From Asterochloris sp. CNOR1 (lineage: Eukaryota > Chlorophyta > Trebouxiophyceae > Trebouxiales > Trebouxiaceae), in assembly GCA_963969365.1 (NCBI GenBank), contig OZ017752.1:1240001-1304000 (forward strand): 64,000 nt of DNA, given 5' to 3'. Both the position numbers and the translations under genes were made by a program. Under the pieces are notes generated by a model that was not told the DNA's origin, ran no database searches, and saw nothing but the letters and a program-made list of their open reading frames with translations. Positions 1 to 13,800 of this stretch are shown here, piece by piece; positions within the stretch are counted from its first letter, which is position 1; every line of letters starts with the position of its first letter.

Positions 1-19
1 GAGGACCTTGGATGTTTGC

Positions 20-245
20 ACATGCCTGCACCTGTCGGGCCATTGGCTCAGAGGGCAGCCTGACTCCAATGCCTCCTTGCCCGCACCCGCACGCCAGCCA
101 GCCCACGCACCTGCCTGCCTGCAACTGTTGAGGCCATGACGCACAGGGCGGCCTGACTCATATATCTGCCTGCCCAGATCCACACGCCTCCTCAAATTCC
201 CAAGCCTGCCTGCAGCTGTGGGCCATTGGCACAGAGGGCGACCTG
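20..245. repeat. Three-copy echo of an exon start (WD40 gene)
   Basis: The true acceptor and exon start (about 203-245) is preceded in the intron by two diverged copies at about 22-66 and 109-155. All three share a TGCCTGC run, a GGCCATTGGC-like core (weaker in the middle copy), an AGAGGGC or AGGGCGGCC segment and a GCCTGACTC or GACCTGCGG end. Spacing is about 90 nt. The middle copy is the most decayed. Confidence 0.7.
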
Positions 246-3200
246 CGGCCCCTGCGCACCTTTGCCAAGGCTCCAGTGCCCATCAGCACCATCACCCTGC
301 ACCCCTCGGGGCGTGCCTTCCTGGTGGCCCTATCTGATGGCGGCCTGAGCTTGTACTCCACCCAGGACCTGGCTGTCGTCTACTCCCACAGCCATGAGGG
401 CCCCATCAAGCAGGCAGAGTTCATGAGTACCGATGACATCTTTCTGGTGTCGGGCAGCAGGGTGCGACATGCGGGGGCTCAGTGAGCAGATAGGCAGCAT
501 GTGTCACAGTGTCCAGCAGCAAAGTGGGTGGCGCAGGGCAGCTTCAGCGCTGGGCAGTCTGCATTGCAGTGCATGGTGTCAGACAGCTAGGTATGCAATG
601 CAAGGGGGAGCTGTAGCGCGACGCGGCTTTGCTGCTCTGTGCACAGCGCCTGGCAGCAAGATGGGGAGCTCTCAAGGCAGCTCAGTGCACTGCTTCACAA
701 CAGTGTGCAACAGGATTCCTAAAGCTTGCAAATGGCACGCAGTGGCCTGTTTCACACATTAGGGCTCTTGCCCTGGCTGTGAGCAGGCCACAGAGGCAAC
801 AACTGTCTTCCTCCACGCTCCAGAAGGGCCAAAGACGCACGGCTCAACATGCACATGGGCTGCAGGTGTACTTCCTGCGCATCAAGCACGTCTTCCGCAC
901 CTTTGGCAGCTACCACTCTGCTCCAGAGGCAATGGAGGTGCTGGAGAACGGCCTGGTCATGACGAGTTTTGAGGACAGCAGCATCCGCCTGGTGGACCCC
1001 GACACAGCCCTGGACGCGGCCGTCACCCTACCGCAGCTCTCCCTGCAGAGCCTGGTGTCCGCGAGGTAAGCTGTACACCAGGTCAGCTGCCCCTGTCAGT
1101 ACAGCTCCCCAGAGCAGACGGGAACCTGGCAGGCGCCATTCCAGCCTTAGGCGGCCGCGCTCACATCGCATGGCAAGCATGGTTCGGCAGCTTCTGGTCC
1201 GCTGTGTGAAGTTGATGGTCACAGCTGCACAGCCACGTGTGCTGCACGGTCCATCGTTTGCGGTCTGCTGCTCCTGCCCCAGCCCACCAGCGCCTGGGTT
1301 GCCCTGACTGAGCCTGAACATCCCCAGCCTCCTGCTCCATTCCATGAGCACGGCACAATCCCGTCACCCAGGGCCTGCTGCAGGCTGCACCTGTCCACGG
1401 GCACCCTGTTTGCCCTGCTGGCTGACGGCACCATCCATGTCTGGGAGGTGGCCACAGGCAAGCATCCCGTACTGCTGGAGGTGTGGGACCACCCCACCCC
1501 CAACAACCGAGACCGCGTGTCCAGCTGCTGCTTCATGAGCGGGGTGGACCTGAGTCCCAGGCTGGCAGATCTCCAGGGTGAGCGGCTGGCATGCGTACGG
1601 GGCAACGTCTTTGGGAAGCCAAAGCGGGTGGCTTGGGCTCCAGGCTGCCCATCTGCCAGATTATTTACTGCCTGGCTGCTGAGGCTTGAGAGGGCTCAGG
1701 GAGCTGGCAGTGTCATGCAACACAGGACTTCACTGCGTGTCTCTCTGGAGATCAGCCGCTGCAGAGAGTCTCTGTCTGCCTGTAGGCCTGACACTGCACA
1801 GCTCTGGCATTTGTGAGGACCACCTGGTGGTGGGCACGCAGACAGGAGACTGCCTGTTCCTGGACATTTCACGTGGGGGCCTGGCAGTCAGCTCCTTCCC
1901 TGCACACAGGCAAGGTCGTGCGTGCAACGATGCAAGCCAAGCTCGGCATTCTGAACAGGGTTGCAGCTTACCTGTGCTGTCTCCACGGCCACCTCATGGG
2001 AAGTCCATGCTCTGTGGACTGCATCTGCCCAGGTCATCTGCTTCAAGGCACAGCCAAGCATGCTACCTTGTCTCCAATCTTGTGCAGCAATGGCTGTCCA
2101 CACCCACCTGCAGGGGCACTGCCATCACCCATGTGATGGTGCTCCCCCAGCAGCAGCGTCTGATCACCGTGGCAGACGATACTGTGAAGGTCTGGAATCT
2201 GAGTGGTGTCAAGCTGATACGGGAGACCAGGCAAGCTGCATGTGCGCTGGGCACCGCTGCTTTCGCTGAGCTGGCGTGAAGCTGCCGTCTGGAGTCCACA
2301 CTCTCTCTCACAAAGCCCGGCCCATGACTACCTCAGTTCCACATACGCTGCTGCATGAGCAGCTGCTTGAGTCTGGGTCAAAGGTTGCAGCAGCAGCCCG
2401 CTGCTCAGGACCACAAGGCTCGAATCCGGAGACCACAACTGACAGCCTCCACTCTGCAGGATACGGGGAGCCCCTGACCCACATCGCCAGCACTCATGGA
2501 TGGTGATGTGCTCTGCGGCATGTGACTACGCTGTAACGTCCCCTGCAGGATACGAGAGCCCCTGACCCACATAGCGCGCTTGGATGACATCATCGTGCTG
2601 GGCGACAGCGCTGGGGGCCTGCACACAGTGGGGTGGGAGTCGGGGGCCCTGCGCAACTCCAGCCAGCGCGCCACTGACCATGAAGGCCCCATCACGGGGT
2701 TGCATGCCAGCCAGGAGCTGCGGCACTTTGTCACGGGGGGCCGGGACGGCATGGTCAAGGTGGCCAGTCCGCCTGATGAGCTGCCCGTGCCTTCGCTGGG
2801 GCTGCGCTGACGCTGTGCTGCCAGTGTCCTTCTGCCACGTGTTCAGGCGGTGTCACATGAAGGTGGCTGGTCCCCTTCACATTGAGTGTAAAGCCTCTTG
2901 CACATGTGCAGGACTTGGTTTTGAACAGTGCGCTGTGCTCAGCCTGCTGCAGCGCAACCCTATGAACGACTGTTTGCAAGCGCCTCAGAGCTGGCCGCTC
3001 AGAGCTCATCTGGCTGCCAGAGCTGCCAGACTGCTCACACCTGCCTGCAGGTGGCAGACGCTTCCAAGCAGGTCAAGCGTGTGCTGTACCTCCTGCAGCC
3101 GGTGCAGTGCGTGTGCTTCCTGAATGCCAAGGGCGACATTCTGGCAGGCCTGGGCAACAGGGTGGTGGTGACGCCTGCTGACGCCTACCAGTACCTGTCT

Positions 3201-6200
3201 CCCCAGCAGATGCAGCAGCTGCTGGCTCAGCATGCAGCCCAGGCTGCCATTGCAGGTGCTGGACACAGGTCCTGGCAGGCAAGTGAGGTGAGAGGTGTCC
3301 CCCTGATAAGAGGTGTCCCTGCAGACTGGCCCTGCCAGCATGGTGGCTCAGGGGTGTCCTGGCAGCCCCGACAGGCCAGCCCTTCTGGGCGACTGCCCTC
3401 CATCTGTGAGCTGCAGAGGTCATGCATCGGGGTGGCTGCTACCTCAAGCAGCATCTCCTGCCACAAAAAGAGCAATGACGGCTGCAGACATGCCTATAGG
3501 CATGCGGGGCCTCGCACCAGAAGAAGGGGGTGTCCTGCAGGACGGCATTGCCTTGCTGCTGAAGGTGCCCAGCATGGGGATACCGCCTGTGATGTACAGG
3601 TTGAGCAAGCACACATGTACTGCATGGCTGCACCCTCCTGTCCAGAAGCTGTGATGTGGATGGTTGGGCCTGTGCAGATACCGCAGCCGGGCGCGCACCA
3701 GCTGGGCATCGCTGCAGCGGCCGCTGCCGCTGCCAGGCCTGCAGAGCTGCCTGCTGCCCAGCCCAGCACCCTGAGGCCAAGTCAGGGCAGCGCCCCTGTA
3801 GTGCCGGCTCTCCCTGCCCTGGCACTGACACGGCAGCACACGGCCTCAGGTGCTCGCGGGAGGGAGGTGCAGGAGGCCCTGCACAGAGAGCTGGGCGCTA
3901 TGGAGGCCAGCGCTCTGGTCTCCATCTTTGACCCAGCCTTCGACCAGATCCTGCAGGCAAGGCGCTCCTGTTGCCCGTCATCCCCAGCAGCTGCAAACCC
4001 CTACATATTGCTCATGTGTCTGTCTCATTTGTCAGCAACCAGACCCACTGGCCTGACCTATAGATGTTGACTGCATGCCATGTTCACACGTGTTTGCATC
4101 GCAGAGCACTGTCACAGACACTTGCTGCTCCCCATGTAGGCCTGGCCAGACAACACCCTGTCCCCGCGCAGGGCCATCACGGTCCTGCTGACGGCGCGCC
4201 AGCTGCGCACCAGAGTCAGCCAGCACTCGCATGCACGGCGCACCCAGAGCTCTGCCCGCAGCAGCATCAGCATTGAAGAGGGGTCGGCCGACCTGGACCG
4301 GATCGCTGCCGAGGCTGCGGCTGCGCTGAGGGCAGGTGGGCAAGGGGATGCTTGGAGGGGGCATGCACACATGAAGACGGGCAGTCCTCCCTGTTAGGCA
4401 GCTGCTGCTCTTGAGGCAATCGGTGCCTAAAGGCCAATGCTGGGTTGCAGGATGTGCTTTACTGCCCAGAGCAGCAGTTGTGCAGAGGACAGCCACTGGC
4501 CAGCCAGGGCTGGGCGGCTGCTGCTCACGTCAAAGGCTACTCCCCATGCCAAGGTCATGCCTGCAAGTCTCTGTGCTTCTGGTCCTGCAAAGTTATGAGC
4601 CAGCAGCTTGCATGCTGAGCGGCCCCATTTGCCACACCGAGCTCCATCTGTGACAGCAAGGTTGTGAGGGGTCACAGGGCAGTCGTTGCTGGGCTGAGAG
4701 GGAACTGGGGCCCGCCCTCTACAGGTGCATCCCCTCGCACCATTGTCCCAGACCACAGTCTGCGCCGTGGTATGGTAGCCAGGAGGAGCAGAGACTCTGG
4801 CTCAGTTGCACCCAGCCAGGCAGCTGACCGCGGTGAGCTGGCAGCCGACCATGACCAGCCTGGCAGCATCCTCTAGATGTGGGCTTCCCTGCAGAGTTGA
4901 CCACTGCTGGTTGCTTGCATGCTCTGCTCAGGGATCTGCCAGGGTGCTGGCAGCCAGCGTAAGCCATACATGCAATCATTGTCAGGGACTGGTGGCATCT
5001 TTGGTGTGGGGATGTGCTTGCACAGCCGAACACACATGATTGTTGGCATGCACCTCTTCACCTTTCTGCCAGAAAAGTAGACACGAAGCACTGTCTGCCT
5101 CTCTGCCCGTGCACAAGTGTCTGGGGCTTCGCGCTGCAGAGGGTGAGACGGCCGCAGCAGCAGCAGCTTCAGATGCGCAGGTGGAGGACGCAGCAGTGGT
5201 GAATTCTCACACAGGGGGCAGCGCGGCTGCAGCAGAGGGGCGCAAGGCGCCATCAGCCATGGCTGCGGCACGGGCGGCGCTCAGAGCTGCAGGCAAGCTT
5301 CATTTGAAGCTCATCTGCATCCTCTTGGCTGGGGACGGCGTCCAACCTGGGGTTTACGTGCTCAGGGCATGCAAGCCTTGCAGGCATGACCAAGACACTT
5401 GCAGGCAGTTGCCCCTGCTGACCTTTCTTCTGAGCCCCAGGCAGCGCTGCTGCGTCTTGGGCAAATGGTGGGACCTCTGGTCTGACCAGCTGCTGTGCCT
5501 TATTAGTCACAACCCAGTCTCCACAGCTGCGGCACATGCATAGGTTCTGCGAGGGCAGACTGCTCCACCCGATCCAGCTCAGCGCTGTTGTGCACCAACT
5601 CTGTGCTGCAGGCGAGCTGGAAGCGCAGCTGTCACTGTGGACTGCTGCTGCAGGGGACGCCAAGACTGTGCAGCAACAGGCCTACCGTGCAGATCTGAGC
5701 AAGTCCCGACTTCTGGCCGATGTGCTGCGCACAGCCAAGCAGCGCCAGTCCATGCGTGGCAAGGGCAGCGGGTCCGACCTGCAGCGCAGCCCCAGCCTGG
5801 CTGAGCTAGCCCTGCAGATAGGGGCTGGGGAGGGCGCCTCCAGTGAGGCTGCCGCCCCTGCAGCCATCAAGGCAAGACAGCAGTCCCCCAGCCCTGTGGC
5901 GCCTGCAGCTGCTGCAGACCCGCTTGGCGGCAGCAACAGGCAGCAGGGAGCCCTGCAGCAGGATGATGCAGCACCTGTGGGGCTGGCCAATGGTGGGAGG
6001 CCTGTCAGCACTGGCAAGCCGCCCAGAGCGCCTGCACGGAGGGTGTCCATTAATACGCGGGTGCAGGTACAGGAGGTGAGTTGGGGATCCCCTGGTGGCA
6101 AAGCAATTGAGAGGCAGTGTCCTGTCTGCTGGCATGTGGCTCCAGCCTGCAGGGCAAAGAATCGCCTTTGACAAGGTCATTGCGGCCACCACTAGACCTG

Positions 6201-7422
6201 CCCACATGCCTGGCAGGGAGCCAAGCCAGTTCAATGCTTGCTGCCTGTGGCCCTCATGTTGCTGCATGCAGATCACTGACAGGGGGCTGTCACATGGATG
6301 CCTTGCAGTGCGAGCTGAAGGAAGACGAAGTGGCCCAGTCTGGCTCTTCAGGGGCAACCTCCCCTGAGCGTCGGCCCAGAGATACAGCAGAAAATTCTGC
6401 TCACCAGGACTCCGACATCAAAGATGACTGGTAAGGGAGCTGGGCAAGGGTGAGGTTGCCTCTCAAGCTCAATGTCTGGGTTTGAGTGCAGGCTTGCGTT
6501 CAGTTCAGGCCACATGCCATCTGCTGTACTTCGGCTTGTGCGGTCTGGCGAAAGCCAGACTTGATAGAGCGGCTCATGATGTTGCAGGCGCAGACATGGG
6601 GCACAGGCAGAAGTGGATGGGCTGTCGCCTTTGATGGCTGAAGCCCTCAGGGGGGTGTCCAGGCAGAACGGCGTTCTGCAGGACATAGTCCCAGGGCCCA
6701 GAAGTGTTCATAAATCCAGAAAGGCTGGCAAGGCCACCAATGGTGGCGGCAAAGTGGCTGAGCAAGACAGGGCCACGCCAGGCGGACTTGCCGCTGCTGA
6801 GAGATTGTCTGCTAACCAGCATGAGCAGGCTCGAGATGGGTCAGCAACAGTCAGGTGTGGCACATTGGCTAGGCATGGAATACTGTTATGGGGCCTTACT
6901 CCATGCTGGGGTCTGTAATGTCATGCAAACAAAACCTGCACATGCGACAGCATCATGCTGGTGCAGGTTCATGATGTTGAGAGAAATGGCAGATAGGCAG
7001 AGAGTCAAGAATCAGCACGAGGTAAAATTTGGAGGAGAGTCTGGCCCTGAGGTGCCAACCAAGAAGAAGAGGAAGAAGTTTCGCCGCCGCAGGCCCTTTC
7101 TGTCACGCCCTGGCCTCACTGATGAGCAGAAAGTTGAGTGGCTTCAGAGCCACAGCAAGGTGAGCGATGGTCAGCAGTGAGGTGTTACTGTAGCTAAAGC
7201 GATGGCAGCATTGCAGCGCAGACTGCCTGCTGCAGCCATTTGTCTGTCCACCTGACAGATTATGTGCTGTGCTTGCAGACGCATGATGTACTAGTTGGCC
7301 TATTAGAATACGATGAGGCGCTGACAGTGGCAGATCGGTCTCTCAGGCAGATCATCCCCAAGCCCATATTCACCGCCAGCAACACCCCAAGGTCTCCGCG
7401 AGACACACACCGCTTGATGTAG
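216..7422 (+). CDS. Large WD40-repeat protein, 5' end outside the window
   Basis: The window opens inside an intron; the first visible exon starts at 216 after TGCAG. Exons followed by frame and splice sites: 216-461, 866-1065, 1384-1577, 1786-1909, 2114-2230, 2549-2759, 3050-3255, about 3500-3598, 3679-3956, 4140-4336, part of 5140-5293, about 5530-6075, 6308-6430, 6585-6860, 6966-7160 and 7280-7422. The first seven encode beta-propeller blades with typical motifs such as GTIHVWEVATG, DTVKVWNLSG and GGRDGMVK. The rest is low-complexity Ala/Ser/Gln sequence, a strongly basic patch (KKKRKKFRRRR) and a short conserved-looking tail. WD40 propellers are protein-interaction platforms; the partner cannot be read here. 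It resembles large animal and algal WD-repeat proteins of the WDR87/WDR97 kind only in general layout. Several donors are GC (1910, 2231, 3957, 5294). The WD40 assignment is firm, the function unknown. Confidence 0.85.
2453..2584. repeat. Two-copy echo of an exon start (WD40 gene)
   Basis: Positions 2453-2490 and 2541-2577 share the acceptor and exon start: CTGCAGGATACG, then GAGCCCCTGACCCACAT. The downstream copy is the one that continues in the WD40 frame. The upstream copy still keeps a usable-looking CTGCAG acceptor. Spacing is 88 nt. Confidence 0.8.
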
Positions 7423-7868
7423 CATGGCAGCCATCTGCATGCCTCCTACCATCACAGGCTGTTGCTTTGGGCCGCTGCATGTAAAGAGCGCGAACTATAC
7501 CCAAGTTCATGAAATCAAACCACCTCGAGAATCTGCTGAAGAACCACATATGCTTCCCATGGCGGCTCATGGCCACAGCACCTGTGGCACACAGTCACCC
7601 TGGAGTTATGTCTCCACAACCAAGGGTTTGGCCTTTGCCTTACCAGCTGTAAACCTGCTGCCACTTGCCATCTGACCGGCTCCATGGGCTGCTAGGAACG
7701 CCCTGGTGCTTATCATCATTATAAATGCGTATCCTGGCAATGGTTGGGGACATGCATGACCCCAGGCACAAGCAGGTGGGTGGGTAGTGAAGTTCAAAAT
7801 TGATTTCCTGGGCTGGGTGAGTTTCAGTGCTGAGGGGACGTCTGTCAAGCTGAGACTAGACTACCTGG
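7423..7868. other. Convergent intergenic stretch
   Basis: This lies between the stop of the WD40 gene and the stop of the SMP/C2 gene. It is less GC-rich than the exons and holds the TGTAA at 7648. I see no further gene. Confidence 0.6.
7648..7652 (+). terminator. Poly(A) signal TGTAA (WD40 gene)
   Basis: TGTAA lies about 226 nt after the stop at 7422. This pentamer is the usual chlorophyte polyadenylation signal. Confidence 0.45.
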
Positions 7869-10800
7869 TCAGTGCGCCATCAGGTGCAGCTTGTAGAATA
7901 CCAGAACTAGAAGCAGGATACTGCCAGCCGTCAAGGCTGATAACAAAATTAGCCAGGGACGCTCCGATTTTGCAACGGCGCGCTCAAGCAACTGCTCGAC
8001 TTGCACCTCCTGCACGACATCAGGGCAGTGATGACTCTGGCTGAGATGAAGCAAAAATCAGCTTCTGGCTTGCTTCATGCATGAAGGTGGCCGGCACCAC
8101 ACCTTGAGGCGCCAGCTGTGCTTGACCTCCTCTGCAATGGCTTCAAGGGGAAGATCTGGGGGCACCACAATGGCCTCAACCACCTCCCCTTGCTGCTGCC
8201 TGTCTTCGACGACTGCCTGGTCATTGACTTCATCACCTGCAGCAGAACGTTCGCCACTACTTCTTGCAGCACAACTAGGCAGCAGTGCCTAGGAACACCA
8301 CATGCTTGCGAATGCTGGAGGCAGCAAGCTCAGACAGGCGGCATATGCTTGCATCTCGTCATGTCGCTGCTGTGAGTGCGGCCCGCCTGACTGGTTCTGA
8401 GGCTGGTCCCCCTGGCCCCACGGCAGCCACCCAACCAGGCTACTCCACCAGCTGCCTCCTTCACTGCCCTGATCCCTTGGCCCCTGCTGATCCTGTGCTC
8501 TGCCCAGAGACTCAGCACCGACCGAGCTCTGAGCTGAGTCAGGGCTCCAGCCCAGCTCCCCTCGCTGAGGCCTGGGCGCCTGCTGCTGCTGAGGCGGGGC
8601 GCTGGCCTGAAGGTGCTGCTCAAAGGCCTTCTGCCTCTCCAACTCATCTGCCTGCTGCTGCAGCTGAGGGTCCAGCCAGGACTGCTGGCCCCGCAGCTCA
8701 CTGCCACCCTCTTGGGGGCCTTGCGGCCTGCAGCAAGCACCCCATGCAGCGGTGCCTTTCAGGAAAGTGCTTCATGCGGTGTGCACTATGATGCATGTGG
8801 TGTGCACTGTGATCTGCAGTGAGTGGTGCATGCAGGGGCGCACTCAACCAGCCCATGCATGCGCCACTCACTGCAGAGTCCACTTGAGGTTGCAAATCCC
8901 AGCAGATGCGTGCCGCCACCATGTGCGCGGCTCAGCCATCGGAGCTTTCAGGCAGGTAGCCTTGTCAGGCCAGGCTGCGGGAGCTGCTGCTCATCAATAG
9001 GACAACAGAGCATCACAGGCAGCCACGACAGCGGCATGGGTGCAAAACCTCACCTGCGTGGGGCCTCGTGGCCCCGTCCGTCCAGCTTGCGGGTGACTCC
9101 CACCTTGCCCGTCACAGAGTTCATGGCAGCTGAGGCTGCCAGGGCATCCTCGCCATCCATGGATCGCCCCAGCTCGATCCCGGCATCCACAGACGCTGGG
9201 CTGTCCTGCAGGGTGGTCACTTGGCCCCGCCCAACGGAGCCCCTTGGTGCCTCAGCGGCGTCTGCAGCCCACAAAGAAGCTGTGTGGCTACCTCACACAT
9301 GGTTTAGAGGCTGGCAAGGGCACAGACGTGCGTCAGGCCTTCTGGCTGTAGCCTCCAAAAGCTGCCCTAAGCGGCACAGCTGGACCAACTCAAACGCCTC
9401 CGTGTACGAGCCACTTGCCTCATGACGACTGACGTGAGCACAACAACACAGCCATCACCGCCACACTGCAAAAATCCCTGCACAGAAGCCCACTGAGATC
9501 TACAGTACGGCCTGACCCACTTGTGGTGCTGCCGACGCCTTTGCCAGGAGAGGAGGCGGCTCTCAGCGGGTCGCTTGCCTCCTTGGTGGCCTGGCCCACA
9601 GCCTCAGCCATGCCGGACTCAACAGGCGGACCCTGGACAGCACCCTTAGCTGCGAAGGGCAAGTCCTCATCAAACTCCTCAGTAACTCGGAACTCCACGC
9701 CTGCGATGGGTGGACAAGGTCTGAGCGGTGCAGACGAAGCCCAGCCAAGGAGGTGGACGTGACCCTGCCTGCCAGGCTGCAACACGATCACCGCCTGTAG
9801 TGGAGGTCTCCTGCCTGCCAAAACTGATGGGCAGCAGCTGCTCGGATGTGGGGTGGCGCAAGGGAGAGACCAGGGCTGGACAGCTGGAAGCATAGCATCG
9901 CTGGGGTGCTTCAAATCAAGTCGCTGGCGCAAGCCAACAGAGGAGTGTGTTATGAGGTGGCAGCTTGCCAGCTGGGCACACTGCCTGGGTTGCTCCACAA
10001 GCCTAGCCTGTCATGGGGTGTGAGGGCAGCACAAGGGTGCTCGCCGCTTCATTGCATTGGCGGCAATGGGAGTTGTGAGTTCATTACCACAGGCCTGAAT
10101 ACCTGGGACAGAGTCAGCAGCTCGCCCCCTGAACACACGGTTCTGAGCCAACCTCAACCAGGAGCAGCCCCTTGAGAGCAGCAACATGCAGCAACAGCCA
10201 CCCCACAGGCATGCCATACCATCAAGGCTTGCACAGGGCCCCCACAGGTCCCTCACGAGACAACAGCAGAGCTCATGCATGATGGCGTCCAAGTTGACCT
10301 CTCGCTGCATCACACACTTATGTTATTATGAGCAAAGGTGAATGGCTACCCCCCAGCCACATGAGCTGCTCACCAGGGAACAGCTGCTCAGGGGTTATGG
10401 TGTCCAGGTTTACTTCCGCCCCCTCAGGCTGCGCCGCACGCCCCAGCTGCTCCCGCTGCAGCGAGGAGATGCGCAGGAAGTTGAGCTGGGCCTGCTCGCG
10501 GTCAGCGCTGGGGCCCACAGGGGTCTGCTTTGGACCGCTGGGGGTGAGTTCGCTGCTGGTGGAGGGGGTACCAGTCCCATTGCCTGCAGGGAGACGGGCA
10601 GTGCCAGGGCTGCTGTCATCTGCGCTTGGCAGCCTGCCTCCAGGGATGCTGAGATGCAGCATGGGTCCATTGGGATGCATCTGAGCGCTTTGCGGGGGCT
10701 GCTGCCTGTGTTCAGCATGCTACCACTCAGGTACACCTTCAGGCATGGCCCCACAGCGCCCAGTGATCTTTCCACGCCCAGCACCCACATGCAGGCAGGC

Positions 10801-13800
10801 GCAGGCACCACCCAGGCAGCATCTGTGTGGCCGCGAATGCCGCGCAGGCTGACCTGTGAGCCGGTCTGAGGGGCCCTCAGACCTCCACCTGTCAGCCATA
10901 CTGGCTGAGCGCTGAGCAGCGCTGGGCCTGCTGCCGTTCTGGCTGGCGCCGTTGCCGCTCAGGTCTGCTCCTGACGGCCTCTGGCGTGAGGCGGCACTGG
11001 CAGCCTTGGCGACTGCCCGGGCAGCCGCTGCTTTGGTCACAGCCACAGCTGCTGCTGCCGCAGAGGCAGCCACAGCCGCCCTGCTGGAGGCATCAGCTGC
11101 ACTCTGCAGGAGGCAGAGGTTGGGATCAGGTGGGCATCTTAAGGTTTGGCAACAAAAAGGGTCCACGTCAGGGGAGAGCAGCTGCTCTCTCCTGTGGTAT
11201 GTTGGCAGCAGAGTTTGGCTGACAGCGACGATGCAGCTGTTTGCAAGGTGCCCAAGGGGTGGTGGTGCTGCCCCAGCAGCCAGAGGGGCAACCAGCTTGA
11301 CAGGTGTGCCGCCACACGTGTCCCCACCTTAACATCGGTGATGTTCTGTTGCTGCCTGAGGAGCGCAAAGGCCTCAGCCTCCCTGTAGCCAGAATCCTGC
11401 TCGTCGTCCTCAAAGGGCTTATAGGTGACCTCCAGGTTGAGCTCCCCCTCAGCCTATGGTGGACGACACTTGTCTCAGAGAGAGCCATCAGCCATAAGCG
11501 GGAGTAGCCAGACATTCTCGACAACATGCCCACGCACCACTCTCACTAAGCTGTTTTGCAAATGCACTTGTTGGACCACACAGCACATAGCCCCGAGAAG
11601 TCAACATACTGATGTGACAGCAAGTAGGGCAAGTCAAGGCTCGCTGTTCGCAGGCCAGCAGCGGCGTGCAGATGTATTCGTCGGCTGGCGTCCATGGCAG
11701 GCCCCCCATGCTGGACTCTGGGGTGGATACAAGTGCTGCCATGAGGTGCCGGGCCAAGGCCATGGTGAAGAAACGATTCGAGCCTTCGCCTGGTAAGAGT
11801 TGTTCACCCCTCGGCGGGATTTGAAGCACACAATGCGACTTGCTGACAGCTGTAAGGCGGTAGGCAGAGCCTGTGTGTCCAACAGGCATATCAAGCTGCA
11901 ACGAGGGTCTTGCTGAACACACACGACGGCAGCAGGACTGATGCTGGGCAAGCAGGCAGCATAGGGCTCACCCCACCGCGGGCATGGTTGCCAACCACCG
12001 GCAGCCAGGCATTGAGGCGGCCTCCCTCAGGTAGGGATCGCAGGGGCACTCGCACCACCCCCACAGATGACCTGCCGGTGATGCGGGAATCCTTGATGGC
12101 AATCTCCAGCACCTGTAGGTGCCAAGGCATTAGCTGAGGTTTCTCCACTGCAAAAGCCAAGCAAAGCACAAATCCAGCACACATCGTCGGGTCCCTTCCT
12201 TCTTTTTGGGGGCACTGCAAGCAGCAGACACGGTCACCAGAACAGCACAAGGCCTATCTGCACCGACTTAGCTCACAGCACAGCAAGCAATCCCAAACTT
12301 TGACAGGCAGCCTGACCCAGGCTCAGATGATACGTGAGGTGATGTTAAGCAGTGGACTGGGCAGAACGCAGAGCACAGAGCAGGGGCTTGCCTGGGACTG
12401 CACTTGAAGGACTTGCCTGGGGTTGCAGTCAAAGCAGAAGGACAATAATCGACAGCTGCAGCACCGCCAGGCTTGCCTGGTCCTGCACATCTTCTACCAG
12501 GAACTGGAACTCCTGGTTCCACACGGGCGCCTTGTGGCTGCCCTCGTGACTGGTGTCATCGTCCCGCCGGCTGCGCACAACCTGGCTGCCCAGCCTGAGC
12601 CGGCAGTAGGGATTGCTCTGCCAGGGAAAGCCCCACACCGGGAGGTTTCGAGCCTCCTTCAGGTTCACCTGCACAGGACAAGGGTGGCTGGCTGACAGAC
12701 AAGCTTGTGGCCCAGCAAAGCCTCTCAGTGCCGCCTTGCATTGAGGGGTGAAGCAGCTGAGGAGAGGCAGGTGGCCAGTGACTCAGTCTTTGGTCTCAAT
12801 TGGCAGCTTGCTGCAAGCAAGGCGGGTACTACCGGTGCAGGCCAGGCAGCCAGGATTCCAGCTGCTGAAGGTTTGAAGCAGTGACGTCATGTGGCTCCCC
12901 AGCCTGCTGCCATGAATGCTCTTGTGCTCACCTGCAGTTCCCCAGAGAAGGAGTCTGGCAGGGACACGCCGCCAGCTGCGCTCTGAGGGCCCAAGGGCAG
13001 GGCAGCGATCAGGGCGTGCTCCAGTGCATCAGCCTGCACGGACAGAAGGCAGCTGTCAGGCCAGCATGCATCAGACAGGCCTGACCTTGCAAGCGAACCT
13101 GCAAGCAGCGGCCGCTGCGGAGGCCAGCAAACCTCAAGCATCTGCCACACAGGCTCACAGGGACCAAGCACAGCTTACTGGAAGCAAGTAAATGTGAAGA
13201 TGTTGCCTCTGCAGCCATTGCAACGAGAGCTGCCACTTTACCGCTTCCTGGGCTGGGCAGGGCATGCACAGGCAGGCGCAACACCAGAGGCCAGCATCTA
13301 CAGTGTTGCACTGTCTCAGCAGACCACAGCTTGCTCAGGCAGGCCTGGACAGAGCTTGCTCACAGTGCATTGCTAGACAGAGTGCCATAACATCAAGAGG
13401 CGAGGCAGTACTGTTGACAGAGAAGCTTGCTGGCGGCACTGCTGTGGCAACAGCTTGCTGCCATGCTGCATCAACAAAGCAGGTCACAGCATGCACCCAC
13501 AGTCTTGAAGACACAGGCTTGCCTGCAACACAGCGCTGGCCACAGCCCTCATGACCACATCATGCCCCACAGCCGCCTCAGCCACAGAGGTGATGGCAGG
13601 CGGGATGTTTATCTCCAGCCGCTTTGGCAGCACCATCAGGCTGGGCAGGTCCACAGTCAGCAGCTTCGTCAAGAAGGCCTGCAGCAAAGGTTGTCAGATG
13701 ATTTGTCAGGATCGCCCGCAGCAAAGCCAGACTGAAGCTTCGTCACGGAGGCCTGCGGCAAGGCTGGTAATCGGCTTCATCAAGAAAGCCGCAGCAGAGC

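Noticed and set aside
2928-4070. Single 380-codon plus-strand frame as one protein
   Set aside because: It runs through introns of the WD40 gene. Only the parts at 3050-3255 and 3679-3956 have protein character; the rest is low-complexity read-through of CAG-rich intron.
5140-5182. CAG/CTG triplet tracts as meaningful microsatellites
   Set aside because: Short CAG, GCA and CTG runs occur throughout and follow from Gln/Ala-rich exons and TGCAG splice contexts. None is long enough to stand out.
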